Shown here: one piece after another, positions 52,419 to 62,556 of the stretch | How positions within the stretch are numbered: the stretch's first letter is position 1 | How the letters are laid out: each line of letters opens with the position of its first letter | From: Pseudomonadota bacterium | GTDB lineage: Bacteria > Pseudomonadota > Gammaproteobacteria > Burkholderiales > Burkholderiaceae_B | Assembly (NCBI GenBank): GCA_023440825.1 | Contig: JAEXRL010000029.1 | Span: forward strand, 1 to 64,000 | Direction of reading: 5' to 3' | Length of the DNA stretch: 64,000 bases | Program-made: the position numbers and the translations under genes | The notes under the pieces: model-generated | The model's input: only the letters and a program-made list of their open reading frames with translations | Database searches by the model: none | Told to the model about the DNA's origin: nothing

Positions 52419-55178
52419 TTAGTTTAGCAGCCCACGCAATACATACTGCATGATGCCCCCATGGCGATAGTAATGCGCCTCACTAGGGGTATCAATACGT
52501 ACCCGCGCCGTGAAATGCTTGTCTCCGGCGCGTACCTGTACGGTCTGAGGAATCGTGTCCTGATTCAAGGCGGTGATACCAACAATATCTATTGTTTCAT
52601 CGCCCTCCAAGCCCAGACTCGTGGCCGACTCACCCTCTAGAAACTGCAGCGGTAACACGCCCATGCCGAGTAAATTAGAACGGTGAATACGCTCATATGA
52701 TTCCGCAATCACGGCCCTCACCCCTAACAAGACCGTCCCTTTGGCAGCCCAGTCACGCGACGAACCTGAGCCATATTCTTTACCCGCCAATAAAACAAGG
52801 GGAACACCCGCCTGCAAATAATGACGCGATGCATCGTAAATGGTCGCAACTGGCGCACCTGGTTGAGTAAAGTCACGGGTGTACCCACCCTCCGTTCCAG
52901 GCGCCAATTGATTGCGTAAACGCACGTTAGCAAACGTACCTCGTATCATGACCTCATGATTTCCACGGCGCGAGCCGTACGAATTAAAGTCACTAGGCTG
53001 CACGCCATGCTCCATCAAATATGCCGCTGCCGGGCTGCTGCGTGCAATCGACCCCGCTGGGCTGATGTGATCGGTGGTTACCGAGTCGCCTAGCTTAGCC
53101 AGTACCCGGGCACCGTGTATGTCTTTGACTGGAGCAGGATCGCGCTGCAAACCGTCGAAATAAGGCGGGCGACGTACGTATGTGGAATCGGCCTCCCAGG
53201 CAAATACATCCCCTTCTGGGGTCGGCAAGCTCTGCCAGCGCTCATCACCTGCAAACACATCGGCATAACCACGTGTGTACATATCAGCGGCAATCGCAAT
53301 CTGTATGCTAGCCTGAACTTCTGCAACCGAGGGCCAGATATCTTTCAAGTAGACATCCTGTCCATGCTGATCCTGTCCCAAAGGCTGCTTGTACAGATCG
53401 ATATCCATCGTACCTGCCAAGGCATAAGCCACCACCAATGGGGGCGACATCAAATAATTCATTTTGACTTCGGGGTGAATACGGCCCTCAAAGTTTCGGT
53501 TACCAGACAAGACGGAAGTTACCGTTAAATCGTGCTCGTTAATCGCCGCGCTTACCTCAGGGATCAGCGGACCCGAGTTACCAATACACGTGGTGCAACC
53601 GTAACCGACCAAATCGAACCCCAATTCGTTCAGGTAAGGCGTCAATCCTGCACGCTCGTAGTAATCCGTCACGACCCGGGAGCCTGGCGCTAGACTGGTT
53701 TTCACCCAAGGCTTGCGCTGTAAACCTTTTTCTACTGCTTTTTTTGCCAGCAAGGCCGCTGCCAGCATAACACTGGGGTTAGAAGTATTCGTACACGAGG
53801 TAATCGCTGCAATCACCACCGCACCATCCGCCAACTGAAACTGAGTGCCATCGGGCAGTTTGACCTCTACCTGCTGTTGCACGGCCTGAGGAGGCTGATA
53901 GGAAGGCGCATCGGATGCGGGGAAACTCTCGGCCAAGGCCTCATCATAATTATTGCTGCCCTGATCCAAACCCTGCATCTGAGCCAAGGCGCTACGAAAC
54001 GCGGTTTGAGATGTGGACAGGGCAATACGATCCTGCGGACGCTTCGGTCCGGCTATGGAGGGTACAACAGTGCTTAAATCCAGCTCCAAGGTCTCGGAAT
54101 AACGCGGCTCGTGGTCGGGGTCATGCCACAGGCCTTGGGCTTTGGCATACGCCTCAGTCAATGCAATCTGCTCCGGGCTACGTCCCGTGAGAGCCATATA
54201 GTTCAGGGTTTCCTGATCGATGGGAAACATAGAAATCGTAGAGCCATACTCTGGACTCATATTACCTATAGTGGCTCGATTCGCTAGGGGCACACCGCTG
54301 ACTCCGGGCCCGTAGAACTCCACAAACTTACCCACTACACCATGCTTGCGCAGCATTTCCGTAATAGTAAGCACCAAATCAGTGGCCGTTGTCCCTTCAG
54401 GTAAAGCACCTGTAAGCTTAAAACCCACGACACTAGGAATAAGCATGGATATTGCCTGCCCCAGCATGGCCGCTTCTGCCTCAATGCCTCCAACCCCCCA
54501 AGCCACCACACCCAAGCCATTCACCATGGGCGTATGGGAGTCAGTACCAACACAGGTATCCGGATAGGCCTGTAGACGCCCCGGCTCCAGCTCGCGTGTA
54601 AAGACAACGCGCGCCAGATGCTCTAGGTTCACCTGATGCACAATACCGGTGCCCGGTGGCACGACTTTAAAGTTATTAAAGGCACTCTGGCCCCAACGCA
54701 AAAAGTTATAGCGCTCTAGGTTACGTGTGTATTCAATGTCTACATTTCGCTGAAACGACTGCGGACTACCAAAATCATCCACAATCACAGAGTGATCAAT
54801 GACTAACTCTACGGGCGCCAAGGGATTAATTTTCTGTGCATCGCCACCCAAGGCCTGCATGGCCTCGCGCATAGCACTTAAATCCACCACAGCCGGAACG
54901 CCGGTAAAATCCTGAAGCACAACACGTGCCGGAGTAAAGGAAATTTCTCGATCTGGCGCAGCGGCTGGATCCCAAGCCGCTAGGGCCTTAATATCGGCGG
55001 CGGTTATGTCTTTGCCATCCTCGGTGCGTAACAGGTTTTCGAGCAAAATTTTCAAGCCGTAAGGCAAGCTGGCTACATCCAGCCCTGCCCCCTGAACTGC
55101 ACTTAAACGATAATACTCATACTGCTGACCACCCACTTGCAAATGGTCTAGGGCACTAAAACTGTTCAGGCTAGTCAT
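52419..55178 (-). CDS. acnA: Aconitate hydratase A
   Basis: Isomerises citrate to isocitrate in the TCA cycle. At 919 aa it has the IRP/AcnA layout. The 4Fe-4S ligand cysteines are in AAITSCTNTSNPSV and GCTTCIGNSG; GSRRGNHEVMIRGTFAN and GSSRDWAAKGT belong to the C-terminal swivel domain. Not AcnB, whose domain order differs. A possible repressor site ACTGT-ACA-ACAGT lies 40-52 bases upstream (55218-55230). The ~230 bases to the divergent cyclase gene hold both promoters. Confidence 0.97.
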   Translation of the reverse strand: MTSLNSFSALDHLQVGGQQYEYYRLSAVQGAGLDVASLPYGLKILLENLLRTEDGKDITAADIKALAAWDPAAAPDREISFTPARVVLQDFTGVPAVVDLSAMREAMQALGGDAQKINPLAPVELVIDHSVIVDDFGSPQSFQRNVDIEYTRNLERYNFLRWGQSAFNNFKVVPPGTGIVHQVNLEHLARVVFTRELEPGRLQAYPDTCVGTDSHTPMVNGLGVVAWGVGGIEAEAAMLGQAISMLIPSVVGFKLTGALPEGTTATDLVLTITEMLRKHGVVGKFVEFYGPGVSGVPLANRATIGNMSPEYGSTISMFPIDQETLNYMALTGRSPEQIALTEAYAKAQGLWHDPDHEPRYSETLELDLSTVVPSIAGPKRPQDRIALSTSQTAFRSALAQMQGLDQGSNNYDEALAESFPASDAPSYQPPQAVQQQVEVKLPDGTQFQLADGAVVIAAITSCTNTSNPSVMLAAALLAKKAVEKGLQRKPWVKTSLAPGSRVVTDYYERAGLTPYLNELGFDLVGYGCTTCIGNSGPLIPEVSAAINEHDLTVTSVLSGNRNFEGRIHPEVKMNYLMSPPLVVAYALAGTMDIDLYKQPLGQDQHGQDVYLKDIWPSVAEVQASIQIAIAADMYTRGYADVFAGDERWQSLPTPEGDVFAWEADSTYVRRPPYFDGLQRDPAPVKDIHGARVLAKLGDSVTTDHISPAGSIARSSPAAAYLMEHGVQPSDFNSYGSRRGNHEVMIRGTFANVRLRNQLAPGTEGGYTRDFTQPGAPVATIYDASRHYLQAGVPLVLLAGKEYGSGSSRDWAAKGTVLLGVRAVIAESYERIHRSNLLGMGVLPLQFLEGESATSLGLEGDETIDIVGITALNQDTIPQTVQVRAGDKHFTARVRIDTPSEAHYYRHGGIMQYVLRGLLN

Positions 55179-55407
55179 CGGGAAACCTCCATTTCACAAA
55201 TATTGCTCGATAATTACACTGTACAACAGTCGACAATGGATACTTATGACACCAACGTAACGGTATTATCTTACACTCTTGTATCCGTACACCGCTTGAA
55301 TCTTGTTTTTTGTCTGTATCGTCAGTTGCTTAGCTTGCCACGTCTTCATGCGGCATCATTGCTGTAACACCTTTTCTTATGCGGTTTTGTGAGGGTTCTC
55401 CAGTCCT

Positions 55408-56979
55408 ATGCCCACTATCGATCTGCGCCGTCTCATCGTTTTACTCGCACTCTGCACAAGTTTGGCAACTCTGCTCTACACACTATTGGCGACATATAAC
55501 GCTGAACGTGTGGTGTTGATCGAAAACACCTTGGAAAGTAATCGCGCTTATGCCGCCAAGCTGGCCAACAGCACAGATGAGTTTCTAAATACCATGCAGC
55601 AGCAGTTAGCCTACAGTGCAGAACTGCTCTCTACACAAATGCAACACACCGCGGTGCGTGATGCCGAAGCAAAACGTTTACAACAACAAAACAAAAGTTT
55701 TAACTCGGTGATTATTGTGGACTCACAGGGCAAAGTCATGGCCACCTCCCCCCCTGACCTGGGCTTAAGTGGCAAGCTGCTTGACTCAGTAGGTGCACAG
55801 CAGGCACTGGCCCTACGCCAACCACTCATCAGCCCGCCTTACGTTTCACAAACGAATCGACTCATCATCTTTTTGTCCAATCCCATTTTTAGCCCCTCTG
55901 GCAGATACTTGGGGTATGTGGGTGGCTCCATTTACTTGCATGAGAGCAATAGTCTGAATATTTTGCTGGGCGAGCACTACTACCGTGACGGCTCTCAAAT
56001 CTATGTCGTCGATCACTCCCGTAGACTGATCTACCATCAGGACAGCAGTCGCGTAGGGGAATATATCGCCAACAATCTGGCCATAGAAGACGTGGTGAAA
56101 GGCAAAGACGGAGAGGTCCGATTAGTCAACTCCCAAAATGTGCCCATGCTGGCAGGCTATGCAGCCACCAAAAAAGTGCATTGGGGCATCGTTGTGCAGC
56201 GGCCCACAAAAATAGTACTGAACGATCTGCATGCACTACTGCGTAAATCAGTCGGCTATATTCTGCCCTTTTATCTTCTGACCGCCGTGCTTATTTGGTG
56301 GCTGGGAAGTAATATTGCGCGCCCGCTCAAACAACTGGCCAGACTAAGTCCGAATCTGGACTCACCCGACTCCGCCACCAAGCTCAAAAACGTTCGTACC
56401 TGGTATTACGAAGCCACACAGATCAAACGGGCCTTGATCATTGGCTTGCAACGCCTAAGTAAAAAAATTGGACGTATGGACCTAGAGCGCAATACCGACC
56501 CGCTGACACGCCTGCTCAACCGGCGCGGGATGGACAGCGCCCTAATAGAATGGCAACAGCAAGGTAAAAGCTTTTCTGTGCTGGCCTGTGATATTGACCG
56601 CTTCAAACGCGTTAATGACACATATGGACATGCCGTCGGCGATCTCGTGCTGCAATTTTTGGCCGACACCATGCGCCAACATACGCGCAACCAAGATCTG
56701 CTCTGTCGCGCGGGTGGCGAGGAATTTTTTATTTTTCTTGCCGACCAAAGCCTAGAAGAAGCCTGGCCTATCGCCGAACGTCTACGCCAAGCCGTGGAGC
56801 AGTCTGAATCACCCAGCGGCTCACATATCACGATTTCGATTGGAGTCAGCCACTGGCCCAGCTACAGTGAGAACCTCGCCACCGTTATGCAAGCCGCCGA
56901 CCAGGCCTTATATGCGGCCAAGAACAGTGGCCGCAACTGCACGATCATGGCTCAGAAAAAAGACGACTTACTCTCCTAG
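55408..56979 (+). CDS. Diguanylate cyclase with Cache sensor domain
   Basis: Inner-membrane c-di-GMP synthase of 523 aa. Layout: helix (about 8-28), periplasmic double-Cache-type domain (about 30-285), helix (about 288-305), linker, GGDEF domain (about 355-515). The active motif is GGEEF, which is functional in known cyclases. RNQD lies five residues before it and fits an RxxD product-inhibition site. Together with the GGDEF-EAL protein it gives two c-di-GMP inputs in the window. Ligand of the Cache domain unknown. It overlaps rmuC by 12 bases at their 3' ends. Confidence 0.93.
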   Translation: MPTIDLRRLIVLLALCTSLATLLYTLLATYNAERVVLIENTLESNRAYAAKLANSTDEFLNTMQQQLAYSAELLSTQMQHTAVRDAEAKRLQQQNKSFNSVIIVDSQGKVMATSPPDLGLSGKLLDSVGAQQALALRQPLISPPYVSQTNRLIIFLSNPIFSPSGRYLGYVGGSIYLHESNSLNILLGEHYYRDGSQIYVVDHSRRLIYHQDSSRVGEYIANNLAIEDVVKGKDGEVRLVNSQNVPMLAGYAATKKVHWGIVVQRPTKIVLNDLHALLRKSVGYILPFYLLTAVLIWWLGSNIARPLKQLARLSPNLDSPDSATKLKNVRTWYYEATQIKRALIIGLQRLSKKIGRMDLERNTDPLTRLLNRRGMDSALIEWQQQGKSFSVLACDIDRFKRVNDTYGHAVGDLVLQFLADTMRQHTRNQDLLCRAGGEEFFIFLADQSLEEAWPIAERLRQAVEQSESPSGSHITISIGVSHWPSYSENLATVMQAADQALYAAKNSGRNCTIMAQKKDDLLS

Positions 56980-58608
56980 AGGCTCTTGCTTAGCGCCTAC
57001 GTTAACGGATGCGTCAGGCTCATCAGGCGTAGAAAAATCAACCTCTAGTGCCGCTTTTTCAAGGAAGTAGGTAGGCAGCTCTGCGCGTATGGCAGGCGCC
57101 AGATTTTTAAACTCTGCCACCTGCTTGACAAGGTTACCACGCCCACTTAGCAACTGATTTTCTGCTCGCCCATAAGCCTCATTAGCAGCGTCCAAACCTT
57201 TTTTAATACGCTCAAAGCTGACCAAAAAACTATTCAGCTTTTTAAACACCGCTTCCGCTTTATGCGCCAAAGCTGCCGTGTGTTTGTTTTGATCTTCGTA
57301 ACGCCACAACTGGCGCACAATATTTAAACTCGTTAATAAAGTCGTTGGCGTTGCCACCAAAACATGACTTTCTATTGCCTGCTGAAATAAGCTTTCATCG
57401 GCTTTCAACGCTTCCACAAACGCAGACTCGATGGGAATAAACATAAACACCATTTCGGGCGAGTTCAATCCGGGCAAGCGGTAATAGTCACGATCGCCCA
57501 GCTCTTTAATGCGTGCAGCAACCGCCTGCACATGTTCTCGTAGGGCCTGACTACGTTCTAGCTCGTTTTCTGCATTAACGTAACGAGTATAGGCATTAAG
57601 CGATACCTTGGCATCGATAATCAAATGCTTTTCCTGGGGCAAATACACGATGGCATCAGGGCGCTGACGACCTTGCTCAGTGTTAAAGCTGACCTCACGC
57701 TCATAATCGCGCCCCTGTTGCAAACCAGCCCGATCCAGCACGTTTTCTAGCACCAGCTCCCCCCAATTACCCTGCAGTTTTTTCTGCCCTCGCAAGGCCG
57801 TGGATAACTCGTGGGCCTCTGTGGTAATACGCTGGTTCAGCTCTTTCAGGTTCGCCAGCTCTTTGCGCAACTCACCCTGTTGGCTGGTTTCACGGTGATG
57901 TATCTCGCGTACTTCTTTTTTAAAGTTATCAATCGACTGCTGAAAAGGTCCCATCAACGCGTTTAAGCTCTGTTGACTGCTTTCTTGTAAAGAACGGGAT
58001 TTAGCCTCGAGTATGTCGTTTGACAAAGCCTTGAACTGCTCCGTCAGACTGGCTTTCTGACGCTCAAAGCTAGCTAATTCACGAGCGTGGCTCGCGAGTT
58101 TCTCCTGCTGCTCTGCCAGTAAGCTGGCATAGTTTTTATCCAGTGTATTGTGCTGCGCTACCAGCTCATGATGCTGATGTTGCAAACGCTCAAGCTGCTG
58201 TCGTAACTCCTGAGCCTGTGTCTGTAATGTCTGGTTTTCTGCCCTACTGGTTTCATATTGCGTTTGCACTGTATGAAACTGTTGACGCCATTGCTCAAGG
58301 TGCACACGCTGACCCTGGAAATCGTGCAACGCCTCATCCAATTGCGCCTGCACTCGCTGCTCGCCAGTTTGCGCATGACTGAGCAGCAACTCCAACTTGC
58401 TATGCTCCAGTTGCCTCTCGTGTAAAACCAGCCTTTGTTCTTGCAGCTCTGCCTGCACATGCTGCTTGGCTGCTTCAGCCTGCTGTAGCTGGCTATAAGC
58501 TTGTGCCAAACGCCTTGCACCCCACCACTGTGCTAGCACAAGCCCCAGCAGCATACCCGCTGCACCGATTAACCCTACCACCCCAATCAATTCTACTGTC
58601 CACTGCAT
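56968..58608 (-). CDS. rmuC: RmuC-family DNA recombination protein
   Basis: A 546-residue protein: an N-terminal membrane helix (about 6-26), a long coiled coil (about 35-230), then the RmuC nuclease-like domain (GNWGELVLENVLDRAGLQQGRDYE, IYLPQEKHLIIDAKVSLNAYTRY). Proposed to limit DNA inversions. Start at ATG 58608 with AAGGTG 8 bases upstream; ATG 58635 would add 9 residues. Single gene, convergent with the cyclase. Confidence 0.92.
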   Translation of the reverse strand: MQWTVELIGVVGLIGAAGMLLGLVLAQWWGARRLAQAYSQLQQAEAAKQHVQAELQEQRLVLHERQLEHSKLELLLSHAQTGEQRVQAQLDEALHDFQGQRVHLEQWRQQFHTVQTQYETSRAENQTLQTQAQELRQQLERLQHQHHELVAQHNTLDKNYASLLAEQQEKLASHARELASFERQKASLTEQFKALSNDILEAKSRSLQESSQQSLNALMGPFQQSIDNFKKEVREIHHRETSQQGELRKELANLKELNQRITTEAHELSTALRGQKKLQGNWGELVLENVLDRAGLQQGRDYEREVSFNTEQGRQRPDAIVYLPQEKHLIIDAKVSLNAYTRYVNAENELERSQALREHVQAVAARIKELGDRDYYRLPGLNSPEMVFMFIPIESAFVEALKADESLFQQAIESHVLVATPTTLLTSLNIVRQLWRYEDQNKHTAALAHKAEAVFKKLNSFLVSFERIKKGLDAANEAYGRAENQLLSGRGNLVKQVAEFKNLAPAIRAELPTYFLEKAALEVDFSTPDEPDASVNVGAKQEPLGE

Positions 58609-58804
58609 ACTTTGCACCTTCATCACACTGGCCATGTCGTCGGGCCATCATAAATCAGCCCTCCAAGATCAAGGTATTACCTAAACCCTGTTATGCTGAC
58701 TGAAAAGCGCCTAGCTACTTATTACTTATAAGAATATAGAAAGCGCTTATTAAGAGATCGGTATGATATTAACTTTTACATAAGCACAAGTTATTACATC
58801 CACT

Positions 58805-59803
58805 ATGCGTCTATTACTCTCTACCACTGCAACTGCTGCAGCATTAAGCCTAATCGCGCCACTTAGCGCTAGTGCAACCGAAGCTGCTACCACATGGCCC
58901 ACCCAAACGGTCACCATCATCATGGGCTTTCCTGCCGGCTCGGGAGTCGATGTCATTGCCCGTGGCATCCAAGAGCCTTTGTCCCAAGAGCTGGGGCAAA
59001 CCGTTATTATCGACTATAAACCTGGCGCCGCTGGTAATATCGGTAGCCAATACGTCGCCCGGGCCAAACCCGATGGCTACACCCTTTACTTGGGCACCGC
59101 TGCCACACATGGTAGTAATGCGGAATTGTACAAAAACCTGCCCTTTGACGTAGAAGAAGATTTCGTACCCGTCGCCCCCCTGATTGATGTTGCCAATGTA
59201 CTGACTATCAACCCCGACGTCATTGACGTAAGCACTTTAGAGCAGTTCGTCAAAGAGGTGCAGGCCAATCCTGGCAAATATAATTATGCGTCAACCGGTA
59301 ATGGTGCAGGCACGCACATGGCTTTTGCCGAGTTCAATGCGCGCCTGGGTCTAGACATGGAGCACGTACCCTACAAAGGCGGTCCCGAGGCCCTTACATC
59401 GGTGCTGCGTGGTGAAACCTGCTGCATCATGAATCAGGTACAAACTGTATTGCCCCACTACAAGGCAGATAAAGTGCGCTTACTCGGCATCACCACCGCT
59501 CAACCCGTCGAAGCGGTGAAAGAAGTGCCAACTATTGCTGCCAGCCAAGTACCGGGCACGGAAAACTTCGACAGCTCGATCTGGTTCGGTCTATTTGCCC
59601 CTAAAGGCACCGACCCGGAAATTGTGAAAACACTGAACCAAGCTGTCACGAATGTGCTGCAACAGCCTGAGGTCAGCGGCCGATTCGTCTCGCAAGGTAA
59701 TGCCATACGCATAGAGACACCAGAGCAGTTCAAACAAACTGTCAAAGACGATAGAGCCAAATGGGCCCAAGTTATCAAAGATGCACAAATTAGCATTGAG
59801 TAA
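58805..59803 (+). CDS. Tripartite tricarboxylate transporter receptor (Bug/TctC family)
   Basis: Periplasmic binding protein of 332 aa with a signal peptide (about 1-22). Hallmarks WPTQTVTIIMGFPAGSGVDVIARGIQ and KPGAAGNIGSQYVARAKPDGYTLYLGT. The sequence differs clearly from the other TctC receptor in this window. No tctA/tctB nearby. It is the first gene of a plus-strand cluster with a flavoprotein and a fused CMD/AhpD-domain protein and probably supplies their substrate. Ligand unknown. Confidence 0.9.
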   Translation: MRLLLSTTATAAALSLIAPLSASATEAATTWPTQTVTIIMGFPAGSGVDVIARGIQEPLSQELGQTVIIDYKPGAAGNIGSQYVARAKPDGYTLYLGTAATHGSNAELYKNLPFDVEEDFVPVAPLIDVANVLTINPDVIDVSTLEQFVKEVQANPGKYNYASTGNGAGTHMAFAEFNARLGLDMEHVPYKGGPEALTSVLRGETCCIMNQVQTVLPHYKADKVRLLGITTAQPVEAVKEVPTIAASQVPGTENFDSSIWFGLFAPKGTDPEIVKTLNQAVTNVLQQPEVSGRFVSQGNAIRIETPEQFKQTVKDDRAKWAQVIKDAQISIE

Positions 59804-59871
59804 TACACTTAAGTCCCTATTGTCAGCCCCACACGCTGTCTACACATAAAACGGCAGCCATATAGTTACTT

Positions 59872-61368
59872 ATGTCTTTGAGCCCCCTACCCGCCGCAGC
59901 CCCTGAAGGGCTGCTGGCTCTTGAGAACCGTCTGCGTGATGACCTGCTCACGTTAAGCTGGCCCGCTAAAAGCTGGATTCCACCCCGCACCCATCAGGGA
60001 CAAACCGTACACGATGTCTTGATCATCGGCGCCGGCCAAGCTGGTTTGGCCCTGTCCACTGCACTGGCGCAGCTAGGTATACAGGCTGTGCTACTGGATA
60101 AAGCACCAAAAGATTTCGAAGGCCCTTGGGCAACAACGGCACGCATGGAGACCTTGCGTTCCCCTAAAGAACTACTTGGGCCCGCACTAGGTATTCCTTC
60201 CTTATCGTTCCGTGCCTGGTTTATCGCACAGTGGGGGCCAAAGGCCTGGGAAGAGCTGGATAAAATTCCACGTCTGCAATGGATGGACTATTTACGCTGG
60301 TACCGACGAGTCACCTACGCTGATGTACGTAACGAGCATGAGCTCAAAGCCATACGCCCTCAGGGCAACGGCTTGGTTGCACTAGATGTGCAGACCCCTG
60401 CTACGCGTAGCACGTGGCTAGCCAGACGAGTTGTACTTGCCACCGGGCGAGATGGTCTAGGCGGTGCGCAAATTCCTGATTTCATGCGCGATATCGACCC
60501 AGAGCGCTGGGCACACTCGGCCGATGAGCTGGACTACACACGCCTAGAGGGTTTACACATTGGCGTGGTTGGAGCAGGCGCATCAGCCATGGACAGCGCA
60601 GCTACCGCGCTAGAACATGGCGCAGCCAGTGTAGATTTACTCATACGTCGTAAAGACTTGCCGCGTATTAATAAATCCAAAGGTTCTGGAGTACCGGGCT
60701 TAACACATGGCCAGTACTTACTTACCGATGAATGGAAATGGCGTATTCGGCACTACATTAATGCGCAACAAGTGCCGCCCCCACATGACAGCACCTTGCG
60801 TGTGTCAAGACATGAACACGCTTACTTTCACCTTGATTGCGCCATAGAGAAAGTCATCCAGCAAGGTCAGCAACTGCAGGTCTATACCTCGCGTGGTATT
60901 TTTACTTTGGACTTTCTGATTGTCTCTACCGGCTTTAGTATAGATTGGGCACTGCGCCCCGAGTTTAAAGACATTGCACCACATGTACGCCTGTGGGGGG
61001 ATCGCTATACACCGCCACATGAGCAGCGCGATGCCGAATTAACCGCCTCTCCTGATTTGGGCGCCCTGTTCGAGTTCCAGCCCCGTACTCCCGCCGCCCT
61101 GCCGGGGCTTGAGCGCCTGCATTGCTTTAGTTATCCGGCCGCCCTGTCTCACGGTACCGTGTCTGGTGACATCCCCGCCTTAAGTGACGGTGCCCGGAAA
61201 TTAGCACAGGGCTTGGCGGCGCTATTTTATCGCGAGGATATTGAGCAGCATTTTGCGCAATTGCTGGCCTATTCCGAGCCCGAACTGGACGGCACAGAAT
61301 GGACTCCCGCCGACACAGCAGCTCGAATTGAGCAACTCAACTCAGTCAACATTACAAGGGAAAGCTAA
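59872..61368 (+). CDS. FAD/NAD(P)-dependent oxidoreductase, likely flavin monooxygenase type
   Basis: A 498-residue flavoprotein with two Rossmann glycine motifs: DVLIIGAGQAGLALS (about 49-63) for FAD and HIGVVGAGASAMDSA (about 229-243) for the pyridine nucleotide. The spacing and FLIVSTGFSIDW near the C-terminal third suggest the single-component monooxygenase group (Baeyer-Villiger, N-hydroxylating or FMO-like). Substrate unknown. Begins 68 bases after the receptor gene and ends 5 bases before the next start, so the three form one operon. Confidence 0.82.
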   Translation: MSLSPLPAAAPEGLLALENRLRDDLLTLSWPAKSWIPPRTHQGQTVHDVLIIGAGQAGLALSTALAQLGIQAVLLDKAPKDFEGPWATTARMETLRSPKELLGPALGIPSLSFRAWFIAQWGPKAWEELDKIPRLQWMDYLRWYRRVTYADVRNEHELKAIRPQGNGLVALDVQTPATRSTWLARRVVLATGRDGLGGAQIPDFMRDIDPERWAHSADELDYTRLEGLHIGVVGAGASAMDSAATALEHGAASVDLLIRRKDLPRINKSKGSGVPGLTHGQYLLTDEWKWRIRHYINAQQVPPPHDSTLRVSRHEHAYFHLDCAIEKVIQQGQQLQVYTSRGIFTLDFLIVSTGFSIDWALRPEFKDIAPHVRLWGDRYTPPHEQRDAELTASPDLGALFEFQPRTPAALPGLERLHCFSYPAALSHGTVSGDIPALSDGARKLAQGLAALFYREDIEQHFAQLLAYSEPELDGTEWTPADTAARIEQLNSVNITRES

Positions 61369-61373
61369 GCACT

Positions 61374-62549
61374 ATGGGCCAACCAACTCCTGACACTCTG
61401 GATGACCTCGCCGGTCTCACTTCTACTAGCCCTGTCTTTATCACTCGGCACGCTCGCAACAAAGTGGTGACTGCCACACAAGCGTGCGAGAATCTGATTT
61501 TTAGTGACAGCATTTCGGCGAGCCTATCCTCCACCGAGCGCTACCTGCTCGCCAGTGAACAAGCCCGTATTAGTGGTGTACCCGCGCTGGCTAACTACTA
61601 CCTGCAGCGTGCCCACACTAGGCCCGCGGATGATCAAACTGCAGCAGCCGCTCTCTTTCACGCTGTGCAACACGCTGGCTCGGAAACAGGCATACCCAGG
61701 CTCGATACCATATTGCACTTTGTCCGCACCTTAGCGCTAGACCCTACGGCCAGCGACCGCGACACCTTGTTGGCCATCCCCACGCACGGCTTATCCGTGG
61801 ACGACACCGTACTTTTAGCGCAACTTATCGGTTTTGTTGCGTATCAGGCACGTGTACTAGTGGGCTTGCAAGCCATGGCTGAACTAGGCGGACAAGAGCA
61901 AAGCGTGGAGCAAGAGCAGGAGTCTACGCCATTCGTACACCCGGCCAAGCTGCCCGCACCCGGTGAAGCACTACGCCGTAACGGCTTTACCAGTGAGACA
62001 CTAGGCTGGGATTCTTGGTTACCCGTACTCGATCCGGAAACCGCTAGCGCCGAACAACAACGCGTGCTGGACATCAGCCATCCCAAAGCACGCAGCATGG
62101 ATTTTTATCTTTTGCTCTGCCGTCAGCCTGAGGTACTACTTGAGCGCTCACAAGCCTTTAACGCCATTATGTATGCGCCTGGCGGCTTGTCTCGTGCCGA
62201 GCGTGAGCTGGCTGCTGCAGCCGTATCTCGGGTGAATCGCTGTGTCTTTTGCTTAGCTGTCCATGCCCAGCGCTTTGAGCAGCTCGCCAAACGCAACGAT
62301 GTTATGGCGCAATTGTTTGATGACCCCGATAGCGCCGGCACAAACGCTCGCGAACGCGCAATTATACAAGCCAGCGTAGCCTTAACCCGAACACCAGGAC
62401 AATTCGGAGCGGAAGCGATACAAGCCCTGCGTACCGCAGGTCTATCCGACACCGAAATTCTGGACACTGTGCATGCCGCCGCCCTATTTGGCTGGGCGAA
62501 CCGTCTCATGCTGAATTTAGGTAAGGAAACCTACCCAACACAAGCCTGA
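61374..62549 (+). CDS. Fused CMD-domain / alkylhydroperoxidase-domain protein
   Basis: A 391-residue protein of two carboxymuconolactone-decarboxylase (AhpD-like) halves. The first (about 1-170, PTPDTLDDLAGL...) resembles the CMD domain protein of the Avi_7170 family, the second (about 195-391) the alkylhydroperoxidase domain protein of the Avi_7169 family. In other bacteria these are usually separate neighbouring genes beside flavin monooxygenases. The AhpD redox motif CVFCLAVH is present only in the second half, so the first may be structural. Likely role: peroxide or radical handling, or CoA/thiol redox, for the flavoprotein next door. AGGGA precedes the ATG by about 12 bases. Confidence 0.8.
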   Translation: MGQPTPDTLDDLAGLTSTSPVFITRHARNKVVTATQACENLIFSDSISASLSSTERYLLASEQARISGVPALANYYLQRAHTRPADDQTAAAALFHAVQHAGSETGIPRLDTILHFVRTLALDPTASDRDTLLAIPTHGLSVDDTVLLAQLIGFVAYQARVLVGLQAMAELGGQEQSVEQEQESTPFVHPAKLPAPGEALRRNGFTSETLGWDSWLPVLDPETASAEQQRVLDISHPKARSMDFYLLLCRQPEVLLERSQAFNAIMYAPGGLSRAERELAAAAVSRVNRCVFCLAVHAQRFEQLAKRNDVMAQLFDDPDSAGTNARERAIIQASVALTRTPGQFGAEAIQALRTAGLSDTEILDTVHAAALFGWANRLMLNLGKETYPTQA

Positions 62550-62556
62550 TAAGCCT

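Noticed and set aside
55218..55230. ACTGT-ACA-ACAGT repeat upstream of acnA as a LexA box
   Set aside because: LexA boxes need CTGT-N8-ACAG; the spacer here is only 3 bases. It could be another operator, but there is no support.
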